Shown here piece by piece: positions 1 to 7,785 of a stretch of DNA of 28,215 nt. Positions within the stretch are counted from its first letter, which is position 1. The number at the start of each line of letters is the position of its first letter. Made by a program: the position numbers and the translations under genes. The DNA is from JBFWNZ01 sp050250795 (GTDB lineage Bacteria; Pseudomonadota; Alphaproteobacteria; UBA8366), in assembly GCA_050250795.1 (NCBI GenBank), contig JBFWNZ010000008.1, positions 1 through 28,215 of the forward strand. The letters are read 5' to 3'. The notes under the pieces were generated by a model. The model was not told the origin of the DNA and made no database searches. It worked only from the letters and a program-made list of their open reading frames with translations.

Positions 1-886
1 TCGGGTGCAGAGCCTGCAACGGGTTGACCAGCACGCAGGCGATGTCGCGGCGCGTCCGCAGCACCCGCAGCGCATCCTCCGACATGTCCTTCAGCGTGTA
101 AGTCTCGCGCGCCCGCACCGGGTTGCCGATGCCGGGCTGCACGTCGCCCCACCATCCGTGATAGGCGCCGCAGAACCGGACGAGGTGACTGCGGCCGGTA
201 TGATAGCGGGCAAGCCGCACCGCCTGCATCACCGCCTCGGTGCCGGACATGTGGAACGACACCTCGTCCAGGCCCGAAATTTCCGCCAGCCGCGCCGCAT
301 TCTCGGCGACGACCGGATGATAGCTGCCGAGCACCGGACCGAGATCGCCGACCCGGTCCTGGCCGCGCTCCAGGCACTTCTTATAGACGTCGTAGCCGAA
401 GACGTTGACGCCGTAGGACCCGGTCAGATCGTAGAACCGGTTGCCGTCGAGATCGGTCAGCAGCACGCCCGACGACGACTGCACGAACGAGCCGGCCTTG
501 AGATGCCGGCGCACCAGCGGGCGGAACTGGAACGGCACCCGGTAGGCACCGGTGAACTGGACGTCGGAAATCCGCTCCGCAGCCTCCTCGGTGCAGGCCG
601 CGGTCCGGACGAAGCGCTCGCGATAAAGCTCGGCGAGCCGCATGAAGCCCGTGCGGCGCAGGGCGGCGATCTCGTCGGGGGCTCCGTCGCAGCGGAAGAA
701 CCGCTCCTCGCCATAGGAATAGGACGGGATCAGCGCCGCGACGCGCCGCGCCATCCGCGCATGGCCGGTCAGCGACGGATGCTTCGCGCGCGACAGCTGC
801 AACCGGGTTCTCAGCGTCGCGAAAGACACAGCCATCGCGGCCGCACCGGCCGCGTAGAGCGCAAATGTGGCAGGGGCAAGGTCCAT
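1..886 (-). CDS. Class III aminotransferase (GSA-aminomutase-like), membrane-anchored, partial
   Basis: The ATG at 886 opens a frame that runs off the window edge, so only the first 295 residues are seen. Residues about 130-295 match the large domain of PLP class III aminotransferases of the glutamate-1-semialdehyde aminomutase type. They include LTDLDGNRFYDLTGSYG-like start motifs, the phosphate-binding SGTEA at 214-218 and AYHGWW at 241-246. The PLP lysine lies beyond the edge. The first 130 residues are not part of the usual fold: residues 5-24 form a hydrophobic, probably membrane-spanning segment followed by a basic stretch, suggesting a cytoplasmic enzyme tethered to the inner membrane. 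The start is 37 bp from the divergent phosphatidylserine decarboxylase, so both promoters must share that gap. A lipid-related substrate is conceivable but only inferred from this neighbour. A true haem-pathway GSA aminomutase (HemL) is unlikely because of the long N-terminal extension. Confidence 0.85.
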   Translation of the reverse strand, partial: MDLAPATFALYAAGAAAMAVSFATLRTRLQLSRAKHPSLTGHARMARRVAALIPSYSYGEERFFRCDGAPDEIAALRRTGFMRLAELYRERFVRTAACTEEAAERISDVQFTGAYRVPFQFRPLVRRHLKAGSFVQSSSGVLLTDLDGNRFYDLTGSYGVNVFGYDVYKKCLERGQDRVGDLGPVLGSYHPVVAENAARLAEISGLDEVSFHMSGTEAVMQAVRLARYHTGRSHLVRFCGAYHGWWGDVQPGIGNPVRARETYTLKDMSEDALRVLRTRRDIACVLVNPLQALHP

Positions 887-923
887 TGAACCAGGGCTTG
901 TAGCCGGGAGATTTTACGGCAGC

Positions 924-1790
924 ATGACGATGCACGCACAATTCCTCAGACTGTTGCAGCAGGAAGACATCAATTTCCTGCTGACCCACCGGATTCCCCG
1001 ACGGCTCCTGACCCGGTTCATGGGCTGGTTCAGCCGGATCGAGCAGCCGCTGGTCCGCGACGCCTCCATCGGCATCTGGCGCTATTTCTCCGGCCTCGAT
1101 CTCAGCGAGGCCAGGAAAGCGCAATTCGAGAGCATGCATGACTGCTTCATCCGGGAGCTTAAGGACGGCGCACGTCCGGTCGATCCCGATCCGAAGATAT
1201 TGACCAGCCCCTGCGACGCCATCGTCGGCGCCTGCGGCCCAATCGCCGGCACCGAGTTGTTCCAGATCAAGGGCATGCCCTACGCGCTCCAGGACCTGCT
1301 GCCCGACCCCGAACTGGTCGAAGCGCATCGCGACGGCCGCTATGTCACGCTGCGGCTGACCTCTGCCATGTATCACCGCTTCCACGCGCCGCATGACTGC
1401 CGGGTCGACCGGGTGACCTACATCGCGGGCGACACCTGGAACGTCAATCCGATCGCGCTCAAACGGATCGAGAAGCTGTTTTGCAGGAACGAGCGCGCGG
1501 TGCTGCAAACGCGGCTCGACGCCACCGGGCAGCGCGTCACGCTGGTACCGGTGGCGGCCATTCTGGTGGCGAGCATCCGGCTGCATTTTCTCGACACGCT
1601 GCTGCAGGGCGGCTATGGCGGCCCCGCCGTCCTGCCCTGCGACGCGGCGTTCGAGAAAGGCCAGGAGATGGGCTGGTTCCAGCACGGATCGACCATCCTG
1701 CTGTTCGCGCCCGGCGAATTCAGCCTGTGCGACCGCGTCCGCGAGGGCACCGCGATCCGCATGGGCCAGCCGCTTCTGCGGCTGCCGTAA
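924..1790 (+). CDS. psd: Phosphatidylserine decarboxylase (E. coli type)
   Basis: This 288-residue protein matches the long, E. coli-like phosphatidylserine decarboxylases, which make phosphatidylethanolamine at the inner membrane. These are proenzymes that cut themselves before a serine to form the pyruvoyl cofactor. The residues needed are visible: Asp98 in SPCDA, His151 and His154 in YHRFHAP, and the self-cleavage site GST at 255-257 (Ser256) within HGSTILLFAPG. The C-terminal segment ending IRMGQPLLRLP also fits the family. I chose the ATG at 924 because an in-frame start at 867 would overlap the start of the divergent aminotransferase; a second ATG at 930 is possible. Many alphaproteobacteria carry a shorter PSD form (about 230 aa), so this may be the only copy or a second one. 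Identity is firm; the exact start is less so. Confidence 0.93.
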   Translation: MTMHAQFLRLLQQEDINFLLTHRIPRRLLTRFMGWFSRIEQPLVRDASIGIWRYFSGLDLSEARKAQFESMHDCFIRELKDGARPVDPDPKILTSPCDAIVGACGPIAGTELFQIKGMPYALQDLLPDPELVEAHRDGRYVTLRLTSAMYHRFHAPHDCRVDRVTYIAGDTWNVNPIALKRIEKLFCRNERAVLQTRLDATGQRVTLVPVAAILVASIRLHFLDTLLQGGYGGPAVLPCDAAFEKGQEMGWFQHGSTILLFAPGEFSLCDRVREGTAIRMGQPLLRLP

Positions 1791-2001
1791 GCCGGACGAC
1801 CAGCGGCGGCAGCCTTGGATATGCCGGCGGCGCCGCTAGCGCTTGCGCGTCCTGCCCGCCGGCGCCTTGCCTTCCAGGCCGTCGCACAGCCTGCGGGCGA
1901 ACTTCGCACCCCTGCGGCGCGTTAGCCTGTCATTCATCCGAAACGGCCGGCCGAGGCAACCGGCGGAGGCAGCCATTCCGATCTTTCTTTCCCCTGCCCG
2001 G

Positions 2002-3243
2002 ATGCGCGGCCTTTGGGAACGCGTTCGCGCCAGCTTCTGGTTCCTGCCCGCGGGCATGGCGGCCGGCGCGATCCTGCTTGCCTTCCTGACCGTCGCGCTC
2101 GACGCCCGGATCGGCGGCGACGCCCTGCGGCGCTTCGGCTGGCTCTACACCTTCGGGCCCGAGGGTGCCCGCGCGCTGCTCTCGGCCATCGCCAGTTCGA
2201 TGATCACGGTGGCCGCCGTCACCTTCTCCATCACCATGCTGACCCTGCAACTGGCCTCCTCGCAGTTCGGGCCGCGGCTGCTGCGCAACTTCATGCGCGA
2301 CCGCGGCACGCAGCTCGTGCTCGGCACCTTCATCGCCACCTTCGCCTATTGCCTGCTGGTGCTGCGCACCGTGCGCGGCACCGAGGACGCGCATTTCGTG
2401 CCGCATCTGGCGGTGATGGCCGGCATGGTCATGGCGCTGGCGAGCATCGCGGTCCTGATCTTCTTCGTGCACCACGTGGCCAGCTCGATCCGGATCGAAA
2501 CGCTGCTGGCCCGCCTGTCGGCCGAAACCCTGGCCGCCGTCGACCGCCTGTACCCCGCCCGCATGGGGAAGGCGCCCTCGGCCGGGAGCCATGCGCTGCC
2601 GCCCGATTTCGAGACAGCGCATCGCGCCGTGCCGGCCGGCCGCGGCGGTTATGTCGAGCGCATCCTGGTCGGCTCGCTGGTGGAGATCGCGGCGGAATTC
2701 GACCTCGTGCTGCGCATCGCCGCGAGACCGGGCGTCTTCGTCAAGACGAGCGACGCGCTGCTTCTCGCCTATCCGGCCTCACGCGTGTCGGACGAGATTG
2801 CCGCGCGCCTCGCCAGTGCGCTCGCCATCGGCTCCGAGCGCACGCCCGAGCAGGACCTGGAATTCTCCCTCCGGCGGATCGTGGAAATCGCCCAGCGCGC
2901 CCTGTCGCCCGGCGTCAACGATCCGACCACCGCGCTCTACTGCCTCGACCGCATCGGCGAAGCGCTCGCCCGGCTGGCGGAACGGGATCTGCCCTCGCCC
3001 CACCGCGCCGACGACGCTGGCCGCCTGCGGGTCGTCACCGAGGTCCGGACGCTGACGGACATCGCCTGTCCCGCGCTTGCGGCCGTCGCGCGCTACGGCG
3101 TCGGCGACGCCGATGTGGCGGCGAAACTGGTCGCGATCCTGGACATGCTCCTCCCGCGCGCGCCGCTCGGCGAGCGGCACGCCCTGGAAACCCTGCGCGA
3201 GAGCATCCGGGACGCCGCGGGCGCGTGCACACCGCGGCTTTGA
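2002..3243 (+). CDS. DUF2254 family integral membrane protein
   Basis: This 413-residue protein fits the DUF2254 family of predicted inner-membrane proteins, whose role is unknown to me. Four hydrophobic segments are visible, near residues 13-32, 58-80, 106-122 and 133-156. They are followed by a long soluble C-terminal half that includes the SPGVNDPTTALYCLDRIGEAL stretch typical of the family. The frame is open back to 1843, but residues before the ATG at 2002 are arginine-rich, look non-coding and would precede the expected first membrane helix, so 2002 is preferred. The 211 bp between psd and this start contain no convincing gene. The M19 dipeptidase homologue follows 54 bp downstream on the same strand, so co-transcription is possible. 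Confidence 0.85.
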   Translation: MRGLWERVRASFWFLPAGMAAGAILLAFLTVALDARIGGDALRRFGWLYTFGPEGARALLSAIASSMITVAAVTFSITMLTLQLASSQFGPRLLRNFMRDRGTQLVLGTFIATFAYCLLVLRTVRGTEDAHFVPHLAVMAGMVMALASIAVLIFFVHHVASSIRIETLLARLSAETLAAVDRLYPARMGKAPSAGSHALPPDFETAHRAVPAGRGGYVERILVGSLVEIAAEFDLVLRIAARPGVFVKTSDALLLAYPASRVSDEIAARLASALAIGSERTPEQDLEFSLRRIVEIAQRALSPGVNDPTTALYCLDRIGEALARLAERDLPSPHRADDAGRLRVVTEVRTLTDIACPALAAVARYGVGDADVAAKLVAILDMLLPRAPLGERHALETLRESIRDAAGACTPRL

Positions 3244-3297
3244 CCGGGTGCGATTCCGGGCCATAGTCGCCGGGCACGGCCGAGCGGAGCCACGCCC

Positions 3298-4275
3298 ATG
3301 TCCAATCTCCATGACGACGCCATCCTGATCGACGGCCTGGCGATCGCGCGGTTCTCGCGCGCGGTGTTCGAGGACATGCGCAAGGGCGGCCTGACGGCGG
3401 CCAACTGCACCTGCTCGGTCTGGCACGGCTTCCGCGAGACGATGGCCAATGTCGCGCAGTGGAAACGCTGGTTCGCCGAACATGCCGACCTGATCCGCCC
3501 GGTCCACGCCGCCGCCGACATCCGCCGCGCGAAGGAGGAGGGGCGCACCGGCATCATCCTCGGCTGGCAGAACACCAGCGGCATCGAGGACGACATCGGC
3601 AATCTGGTGCTGTTCCGCGATCTCGGCGTGCGGATCATGCAGCTGACCTACAACACCCAGAATCTCGTGGGCTCCGGCTGCTGGGAGAGCCGCGACGGCG
3701 GGCTCAGCGATTTCGGCCGCGACGTCGTGGACGAGATGAACCGGCTCGGTATCCTGATCGACCTGTCGCATGTCGGCCCCACGACCAGCGCCGACGCGAT
3801 CCGCCATTCCAAGGCGCCCGTCGCCTATACCCATTGCTGCCCGATGCTGAAGGACCATCCGCGCAACAAGACCGACGACCAGCTGCGCGCGATTGCGGAC
3901 CGCGGTGGATTCGTGGGATTCGCCAGCTACACCCCCTTCCTGCCGCAGGGGGATGCCACCACGCTGGACGACTGCGTGGCGGCGATGGACTACCTGATCG
4001 ACCGCGTGGGCGAGGAATCGGTCGGCATCGGCACCGACTGGGTGCAGGACCAGGATCTGTCCTTCTTCGCCTATCTGTCGGCCGACAAGGGCAAGGGCCG
4101 ACCCACCTCCCGCCCCTATGCAAAGCTGCCGCCGATGCCGAAAGGGCTGGCGACGCTGGGCGATTTCCGCAACTTCATCCCGGCGATGGAGCGTGCGGGT
4201 TGGCGGGAGCCGCGCATCCGGCGCGTGCTGGGCGAGAACTGGCTGCGGTTCCTGGGCGATGTCTGGGGCGGCTGA
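3298..4275 (+). CDS. Peptidase M19 (membrane/renal dipeptidase) homologue with incomplete metal site
   Basis: This 325-residue protein is in the size range of the M19 amidohydrolase-fold dipeptidases and keeps their order of motifs. Family enzymes use two zinc ions held by His and Asp in DGHND, a bridging Glu, His in DLSHV, His in SHS and Asp in GSDFDG. Here the first motif reads DGLAI (residues 12-16), so its His and Asp are gone. The bridging Glu position reads GWQN (Gln91). His158 (DLSHVG), His179 (THC) and Asp247 (GIGTDW) remain. One metal site is therefore largely lost; the protein may bind one metal, act on another substrate or be inactive. There is no signal peptide, so it is probably cytoplasmic. 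The stop overlaps the GAF gene by 17 bp, suggesting joint expression. Family is confident; dipeptidase activity is not. Confidence 0.85.
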   Translation: MSNLHDDAILIDGLAIARFSRAVFEDMRKGGLTAANCTCSVWHGFRETMANVAQWKRWFAEHADLIRPVHAAADIRRAKEEGRTGIILGWQNTSGIEDDIGNLVLFRDLGVRIMQLTYNTQNLVGSGCWESRDGGLSDFGRDVVDEMNRLGILIDLSHVGPTTSADAIRHSKAPVAYTHCCPMLKDHPRNKTDDQLRAIADRGGFVGFASYTPFLPQGDATTLDDCVAAMDYLIDRVGEESVGIGTDWVQDQDLSFFAYLSADKGKGRPTSRPYAKLPPMPKGLATLGDFRNFIPAMERAGWREPRIRRVLGENWLRFLGDVWGG

Positions 4276-4780
4276 TCCGGTTGCAGGAGCCGCGGCCGAC
4301 GCGGCGGCCGCCGGCACGCTGGCCGAACTCGGCGACGCGCTGGTGCGGCGGCTGGCCGGTCATATCGGCTTCGACCGCTTCAATATCGGACTGATCGACC
4401 CGGTCCGGCACGTCTTTCACGATGCCTATGTCCATGGCCGCAACGTCGAGGGCCGCAGCACGGGCCATCGGCGCACCCTCGACGGCACCGTGGTCGAGGC
4501 GGCAATGCGGGCGGGCGGTGCCTTTCAGTTCGGCGCTGCGGATCGAAACGCCTGGGTGACGCGCTTTCCGCGCTTCGGGCCGGTCTACGATTCCGGCATC
4601 CGGTCGATGCTGGCCGTGCCGATGGGGAGCGAGGGCCGAACGAAGGCCTCGCTGGTTTTCGCGTCGCGGGATCCCGATGCCTACACGCCCGAGACGGTGG
4701 CTCTTGCCGCCGCTATCGGCGCGGCCGTCGCCTTATCCTTCGCGGGATTCGACGGAATGCCCGCCTCCCCGCCGCGTTGA
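4259..4780 (+). CDS. Small GAF-domain protein
   Basis: This 173-residue protein consists of little more than one GAF domain, from about residue 15 to 165. The segments FDRFNIGLIDP, the central GTVVEAAM and SMLAVPMGSEG, and the final ASRDPDAYTPETVALAAAIGAAVAL follow the usual GAF pattern. GAF domains bind small molecules or act as sensing and dimerisation modules, but no output domain is attached, so the ligand and effect are unknown. The ATG at 4259 lies inside the end of the M19 homologue in another frame (17-bp overlap), which suggests translational coupling. The frame is open further upstream, but only as a shadow of the M19 gene. It ends convergently with DUF6481, 36 bp away. Confidence 0.75.
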   Translation: MSGAADPVAGAAADAAAAGTLAELGDALVRRLAGHIGFDRFNIGLIDPVRHVFHDAYVHGRNVEGRSTGHRRTLDGTVVEAAMRAGGAFQFGAADRNAWVTRFPRFGPVYDSGIRSMLAVPMGSEGRTKASLVFASRDPDAYTPETVALAAAIGAAVALSFAGFDGMPASPPR

Positions 4781-4816
4781 GGCCGCGCCCCGCCCGGGAC
4801 GCAGCCCCGACGACGA

Positions 4817-5185
4817 CTAACCCTTCCGCCGCTGCTTCTTGGCAGCCTTGCGCGCCGCATAGCGGGCGTCGCGAGCGGCTTTCTGTTCGGCGGCGAGGGC
4901 AAGCGCCCGCTCGGCCTCCTCCGCCATGCGGGCGGCTTCGACGGCCTCGGCCTCGCGCCGCGCCTGCGCCGCCAGTTCCGCCAGACGCGCGGCTTCCGCC
5001 GCTTTTGCGGCGGCGCGAACCTCGGCCCGCGCCTGTCGCGCCGCGCTTATGACCGCGCGTTCGGCAATGCGTTCGGCAATGACCGGATCGGCGGAAGCGA
5101 CCTTGAATCGCTCCAACAGTGCTTTCCGTGCCGCCATGGCGTCGCCCTGGCGTTGCTGAAAATCGGGATGTTTGTAACCGTTCAT
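4817..5185 (-). CDS. DUF6481 family protein
   Basis: This 122-residue, highly charged protein starts MNGYKHPDFQQRQGDAMAARKALLERF, which fits the DUF6481 family common in alphaproteobacteria. After residue 45 it is one long Ala/Glu/Arg-rich helix, probably coiled coil, ending in a Lys/Arg-rich tail (KKQRRKG). There is no signal peptide or membrane segment. The function is unknown. An AGGAAG ribosome-binding sequence stands about 7 nt before the ATG at 5185. The gene is monocistronic and is convergent with the GAF gene. I looked for a stress-type GGAAC promoter upstream and did not find one. Confidence 0.8.
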   Translation of the reverse strand: MNGYKHPDFQQRQGDAMAARKALLERFKVASADPVIAERIAERAVISAARQARAEVRAAAKAAEAARLAELAAQARREAEAVEAARMAEEAERALALAAEQKAARDARYAARKAAKKQRRKG

Positions 5186-5505
5186 CTATCTTCCTGTCCT
5201 GGTGCGGCGGCCGGACCATCCAGTCGCGCCGGCGATCCGCACACACCACGCTGCACGAACGACCGGCTTGGAACCGGGCGCTGCCAATGGGAAGCATCTC
5301 AGGGAAAGCAGGGGCGGGCCCTTCTGGAGGGCAGGCATGCCGACCGAATGCGTGCGGTACGGCACGTTATCACAGATCGCAATCCGAACACAGCACACCG
5401 CACCAGCATTGCGCGAAACGTCATCGCAAGACGCTTGAACGCTTCCCGATCAAGGTGCAAAGGTCCGGTCGAAATTGCATCGAGCGACGACAAATGAGGG
5501 TGTCA
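5186..5505. other. Intergenic region, divergent promoters of DUF6481 and di-haem cytochrome
   Basis: These 320 bp separate divergent starts and show no recognisable gene. The cytochrome frame is open through it, but the residues are Arg/Ser/His-rich and unlike protein. Two weak symmetries occur: a GCCCT/AGGGC hairpin at 5318-5332, and CTTGA-N11-TCAAG at 5434-5454, about 50 bp before the cytochrome start, which could be an operator. No confident -35/-10 pair was found. Confidence 0.35.
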
Positions 5506-6360
5506 ATGAGCCGGGTCGGATGCGTGTGGATATTGCTGGCCGGCCTGACGGCGTCATCCTGGGCATGGGCCGAAACGCCGCAGGAACGCGGCCGCTATCT
5601 GATGGAGAGCATCGTCGCCTGCGGCAACTGTCACACGCCGCAGGGGCCGACCGGTCCGGTCGCCGGTATGGAACTGGCCGGCGGCATGGTCATCGAGGAA
5701 GCGCCCTTTACCGCCGTCGCCTCGAACATCACCCCGGACGCGGAGACCGGAATCGGCCGCTGGACCGATGAGCAGATCGTGCGCGCGATCCGCGAGGGCA
5801 TCCGGCCCGACGGCAGCATCATCGGGCCGCCCATGCCCATCGCGCTGTATCGCGGCATCTCCGACAGCGACGCGCGGGCGCTGGTCGCCTATCTGCGCCA
5901 GGTCAAACCGGTGAAGAACGCGGTCGCGAAATCCGCCTATCGCATGCCGCTGCCGCCGAGCTACGGCCCGCCGGTCGGCACCGTCGCCGCGGTTCCGGCC
6001 GACGGCTCCGCCAAGTACGGCGCCTATATGGCCGGGCCGCTGGGCCATTGCATCGAATGCCACACCCCGATACTGGCGGACGGGCAGCGCGACTGGACCC
6101 GGACCGGTGCGGGCGGCCCGCCGATCACCACGCCCTTCGGGCCCGTGGTGCCGCCGAACATCACGCCGCACCCGCAGGACGGAATCGGGCGCTGGAGCGA
6201 TGCCCAGATCGTCCAGGCCGTGGCCAAGGGCGTGTCGGCGGACGGGCGCAAGCTCAACCCGCCGATGGGCTTCGGCTATTACGCCCATATCAAGCCGGGG
6301 GACATGACGGCGCTGATCGCCTATCTGCGCGCCCTGCCGCCGCTGCCGACCGCGAACTGA
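5506..6360 (+). CDS. Secreted di-haem cytochrome c
   Basis: This 284-residue protein has a Sec signal peptide (hydrophobic 8-22, cut near AWAE) and two haem c sites, CGNCH at 39-43 and CIECH at 182-186. Each half repeats the same plan, NITP...GIGRW(S/T)D.QIV.A...G, then PPM (likely axial Met, for example Met110), then a closing AYLR helix, so the gene arose by internal duplication. This resembles cytochrome subunits of periplasmic alcohol, aldehyde or nicotinate-type dehydrogenases, which pass electrons to the respiratory chain. No dehydrogenase partner is adjacent. ATG 5506 is preferred over 5494 because GAGGG at 5496-5500 is well spaced for it. Confidence 0.88.
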   Translation: MSRVGCVWILLAGLTASSWAWAETPQERGRYLMESIVACGNCHTPQGPTGPVAGMELAGGMVIEEAPFTAVASNITPDAETGIGRWTDEQIVRAIREGIRPDGSIIGPPMPIALYRGISDSDARALVAYLRQVKPVKNAVAKSAYRMPLPPSYGPPVGTVAAVPADGSAKYGAYMAGPLGHCIECHTPILADGQRDWTRTGAGGPPITTPFGPVVPPNITPHPQDGIGRWSDAQIVQAVAKGVSADGRKLNPPMGFGYYAHIKPGDMTALIAYLRALPPLPTAN

Positions 6361-6535
6361 GCCGTCCCCGCGCGGTGCCGGGGCGGATTGCCCCCGTTCC
6401 CTGCACCGGCATTATGCTCCGGCATCGCAACGGATCTGCTGGGTGCCTATTCATGGACATGAATAGCGAGTCCGCCGCGCGTTCCCCCCGGTGATTCGCA
6501 TCCGCGTCTTCGCGACGGCCGCGGACTGAAGTGCG
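6361..6535. other. Convergent intergenic region with an AT-rich dyad
   Basis: These 175 bp lie between the ends of the di-haem cytochrome and PrpF genes. A small CCCCG/CGGGG hairpin (6366-6383) follows the cytochrome stop, but it has no T-run. The perfect dyad at 6447-6466 is listed separately. No gene is supported. Confidence 0.4.
6447..6466. repeat. Perfect 9-bp inverted repeat (2-nt spacer)
   Basis: CTATTCATG and CATGAATAG are perfectly inverted around GA. The arms are AT-rich in a very GC-rich context and lie where two genes converge. The dyad could be a protein-binding site or an RNA hairpin ending one of the two transcripts. A 13-codon reading frame begins inside it but is not convincing. 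Confidence 0.5.
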
Positions 6536-7720
6536 TCAGTAGGCGTCCGAGACCGGCACGTAGACGGTGCCGTCCATGATCCGGCGGACCGTGCGGCCGA
6601 ATCCCAGCCGGTCGATCACGATGCCTTCCGGATTGTTCGCCGGGCTGGTCGCCACGGTCAGCCGCATGATGCCGTTGGGATGCGCGATGCGCAGCGATTC
6701 GCGCTCCGTCGCCCCTTCGGCCAGCACGTCATTGACGACCGAGCCCGGCATATGCGCCGCCGCCGCGAGGCACATCGACCCGGCGCCGGGCATGGTCTCG
6801 TTGCAGCGGTTCATGAAGATCTGCCGGGCCTTGATGTCCGCGTCGGCGGCGCGGATCGTCCGGCCGCTCATGTCGGTGTAGTCGCTGGGCGGCGAGACGA
6901 AGAAGATCGACGGCAGATAGGGACTCTCCGCGTCCGCCTTGCGCCAATCGTCGACAAAGCCGACCATCTCCGCCGCCTTGCCCCGCACCTCGAGATAGAG
7001 CGGCGTCATCGACGGCTCGTTGAGCGTCGTCGGCAGTTCGTCGCCGCGCAGCCCGACCTGTTCCGGCTTCACGAACACGACCGGGTTGGCGACGTCGCAG
7101 ATGGTGACGTCGAGTTCGCGCCCGTCACCCATGCGGATGCGGTCCCGCCGGTTGCCGGTCGGCAGGGCCTTGCCGGTCTTGGCGCCCACGGTCAGGCGAT
7201 AGTCCATGAAGATTTCGGCCCCCGTGCCCGGCACGCCGCCGATGGCGAAGTCGCCCTTCACCCGCGCGCGCCCGTTCACGACCGGCACATGCGCCACGAT
7301 CACCTTGTCCGTATTGGTGTTGTAGATGCGCACCTCGGTCACCGGCTCGACCGGCCGCACCAGACCGCCTTCGATGGCGAAGGGGCCGACCGCGGCCGAC
7401 AGGTTGCCGCAGGTCCCGGACCAGTCGATCACGTCCTCGTCCACGCTCGCCTGGGCGAAATTGTATTCGACATCGGCATCCGGCCGCGCCGCGCGCGACA
7501 CCACCGCGATCTTCGAGGTCACGAGATGCGTGCCGCCCAGCCCGTCGATCTGCATCACGTCGGGCGTGCCCATGATCCGCTTCAGCAACGCGTCGCGCAC
7601 CGGTCCCGGCGGCGGAATATCGTGGTCGTGGAAGAACACGCCCTTGCTGGTGCCGCCGCGGATGATGGCGACGCGCACGCCGATCTGCTCGGCGTCGAGA
7701 TAGCGGTTTCCGTCCGGCAT
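6536..7720 (-). CDS. PrpF / 4-oxalomesaconate tautomerase family isomerase
   Basis: This 394-residue protein matches the PrpF family (diaminopimelate-epimerase-like fold) along its length. Members shift double bonds or isomerise tricarboxylates: PrpF acts with AcnD in the methylcitrate cycle, and GalD tautomerises oxalomesaconate in gallate breakdown. Visible family features are the N-terminal RGGTSKGVFF (21-30), GTHLVTSK with Lys70, and SGTCGNLSAAVGPFAI with Cys104. From memory, these correspond to the functionally important Lys73 and Cys107 of characterised PrpF. The C-terminal MCLAAAAHMPGSV stretch also fits. No acnD, prpC or gallate genes are nearby, so the substrate is open. It sits 65 bp behind DUF442 and is probably the last gene of the sulfur operon, or has its own promoter in that gap. 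Confidence 0.85.
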   Translation of the reverse strand: MPDGNRYLDAEQIGVRVAIIRGGTSKGVFFHDHDIPPPGPVRDALLKRIMGTPDVMQIDGLGGTHLVTSKIAVVSRAARPDADVEYNFAQASVDEDVIDWSGTCGNLSAAVGPFAIEGGLVRPVEPVTEVRIYNTNTDKVIVAHVPVVNGRARVKGDFAIGGVPGTGAEIFMDYRLTVGAKTGKALPTGNRRDRIRMGDGRELDVTICDVANPVVFVKPEQVGLRGDELPTTLNEPSMTPLYLEVRGKAAEMVGFVDDWRKADAESPYLPSIFFVSPPSDYTDMSGRTIRAADADIKARQIFMNRCNETMPGAGSMCLAAAAHMPGSVVNDVLAEGATERESLRIAHPNGIMRLTVATSPANNPEGIVIDRLGFGRTVRRIMDGTVYVPVSDAY

Positions 7721-7785
7721 AGTGGAACTCCCTGCAGGCGATCGGCGGGCCGCAGGCAGTCTATCACCCTCGGCGAAGGGCGGCA

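Noticed and set aside
1836..1937. Possible 33-codon basic peptide on the minus strand between psd and DUF2254
   Set aside because: It has a short, Arg/Lys-rich product but no ribosome-binding site and no family I recognise; conservation would be needed to accept it.
2779..4317. Minus-strand open frame of about 510 codons across DUF2254 and the M19 homologue
   Set aside because: It crosses two real genes and their intergenic gap, with no domain and a composition typical of antisense frames.
6453..6494. Tiny 13-codon frame starting within the AT-rich dyad
   Set aside because: It is too short, has only a weak ribosome-binding sequence and does not resemble a known leader peptide.
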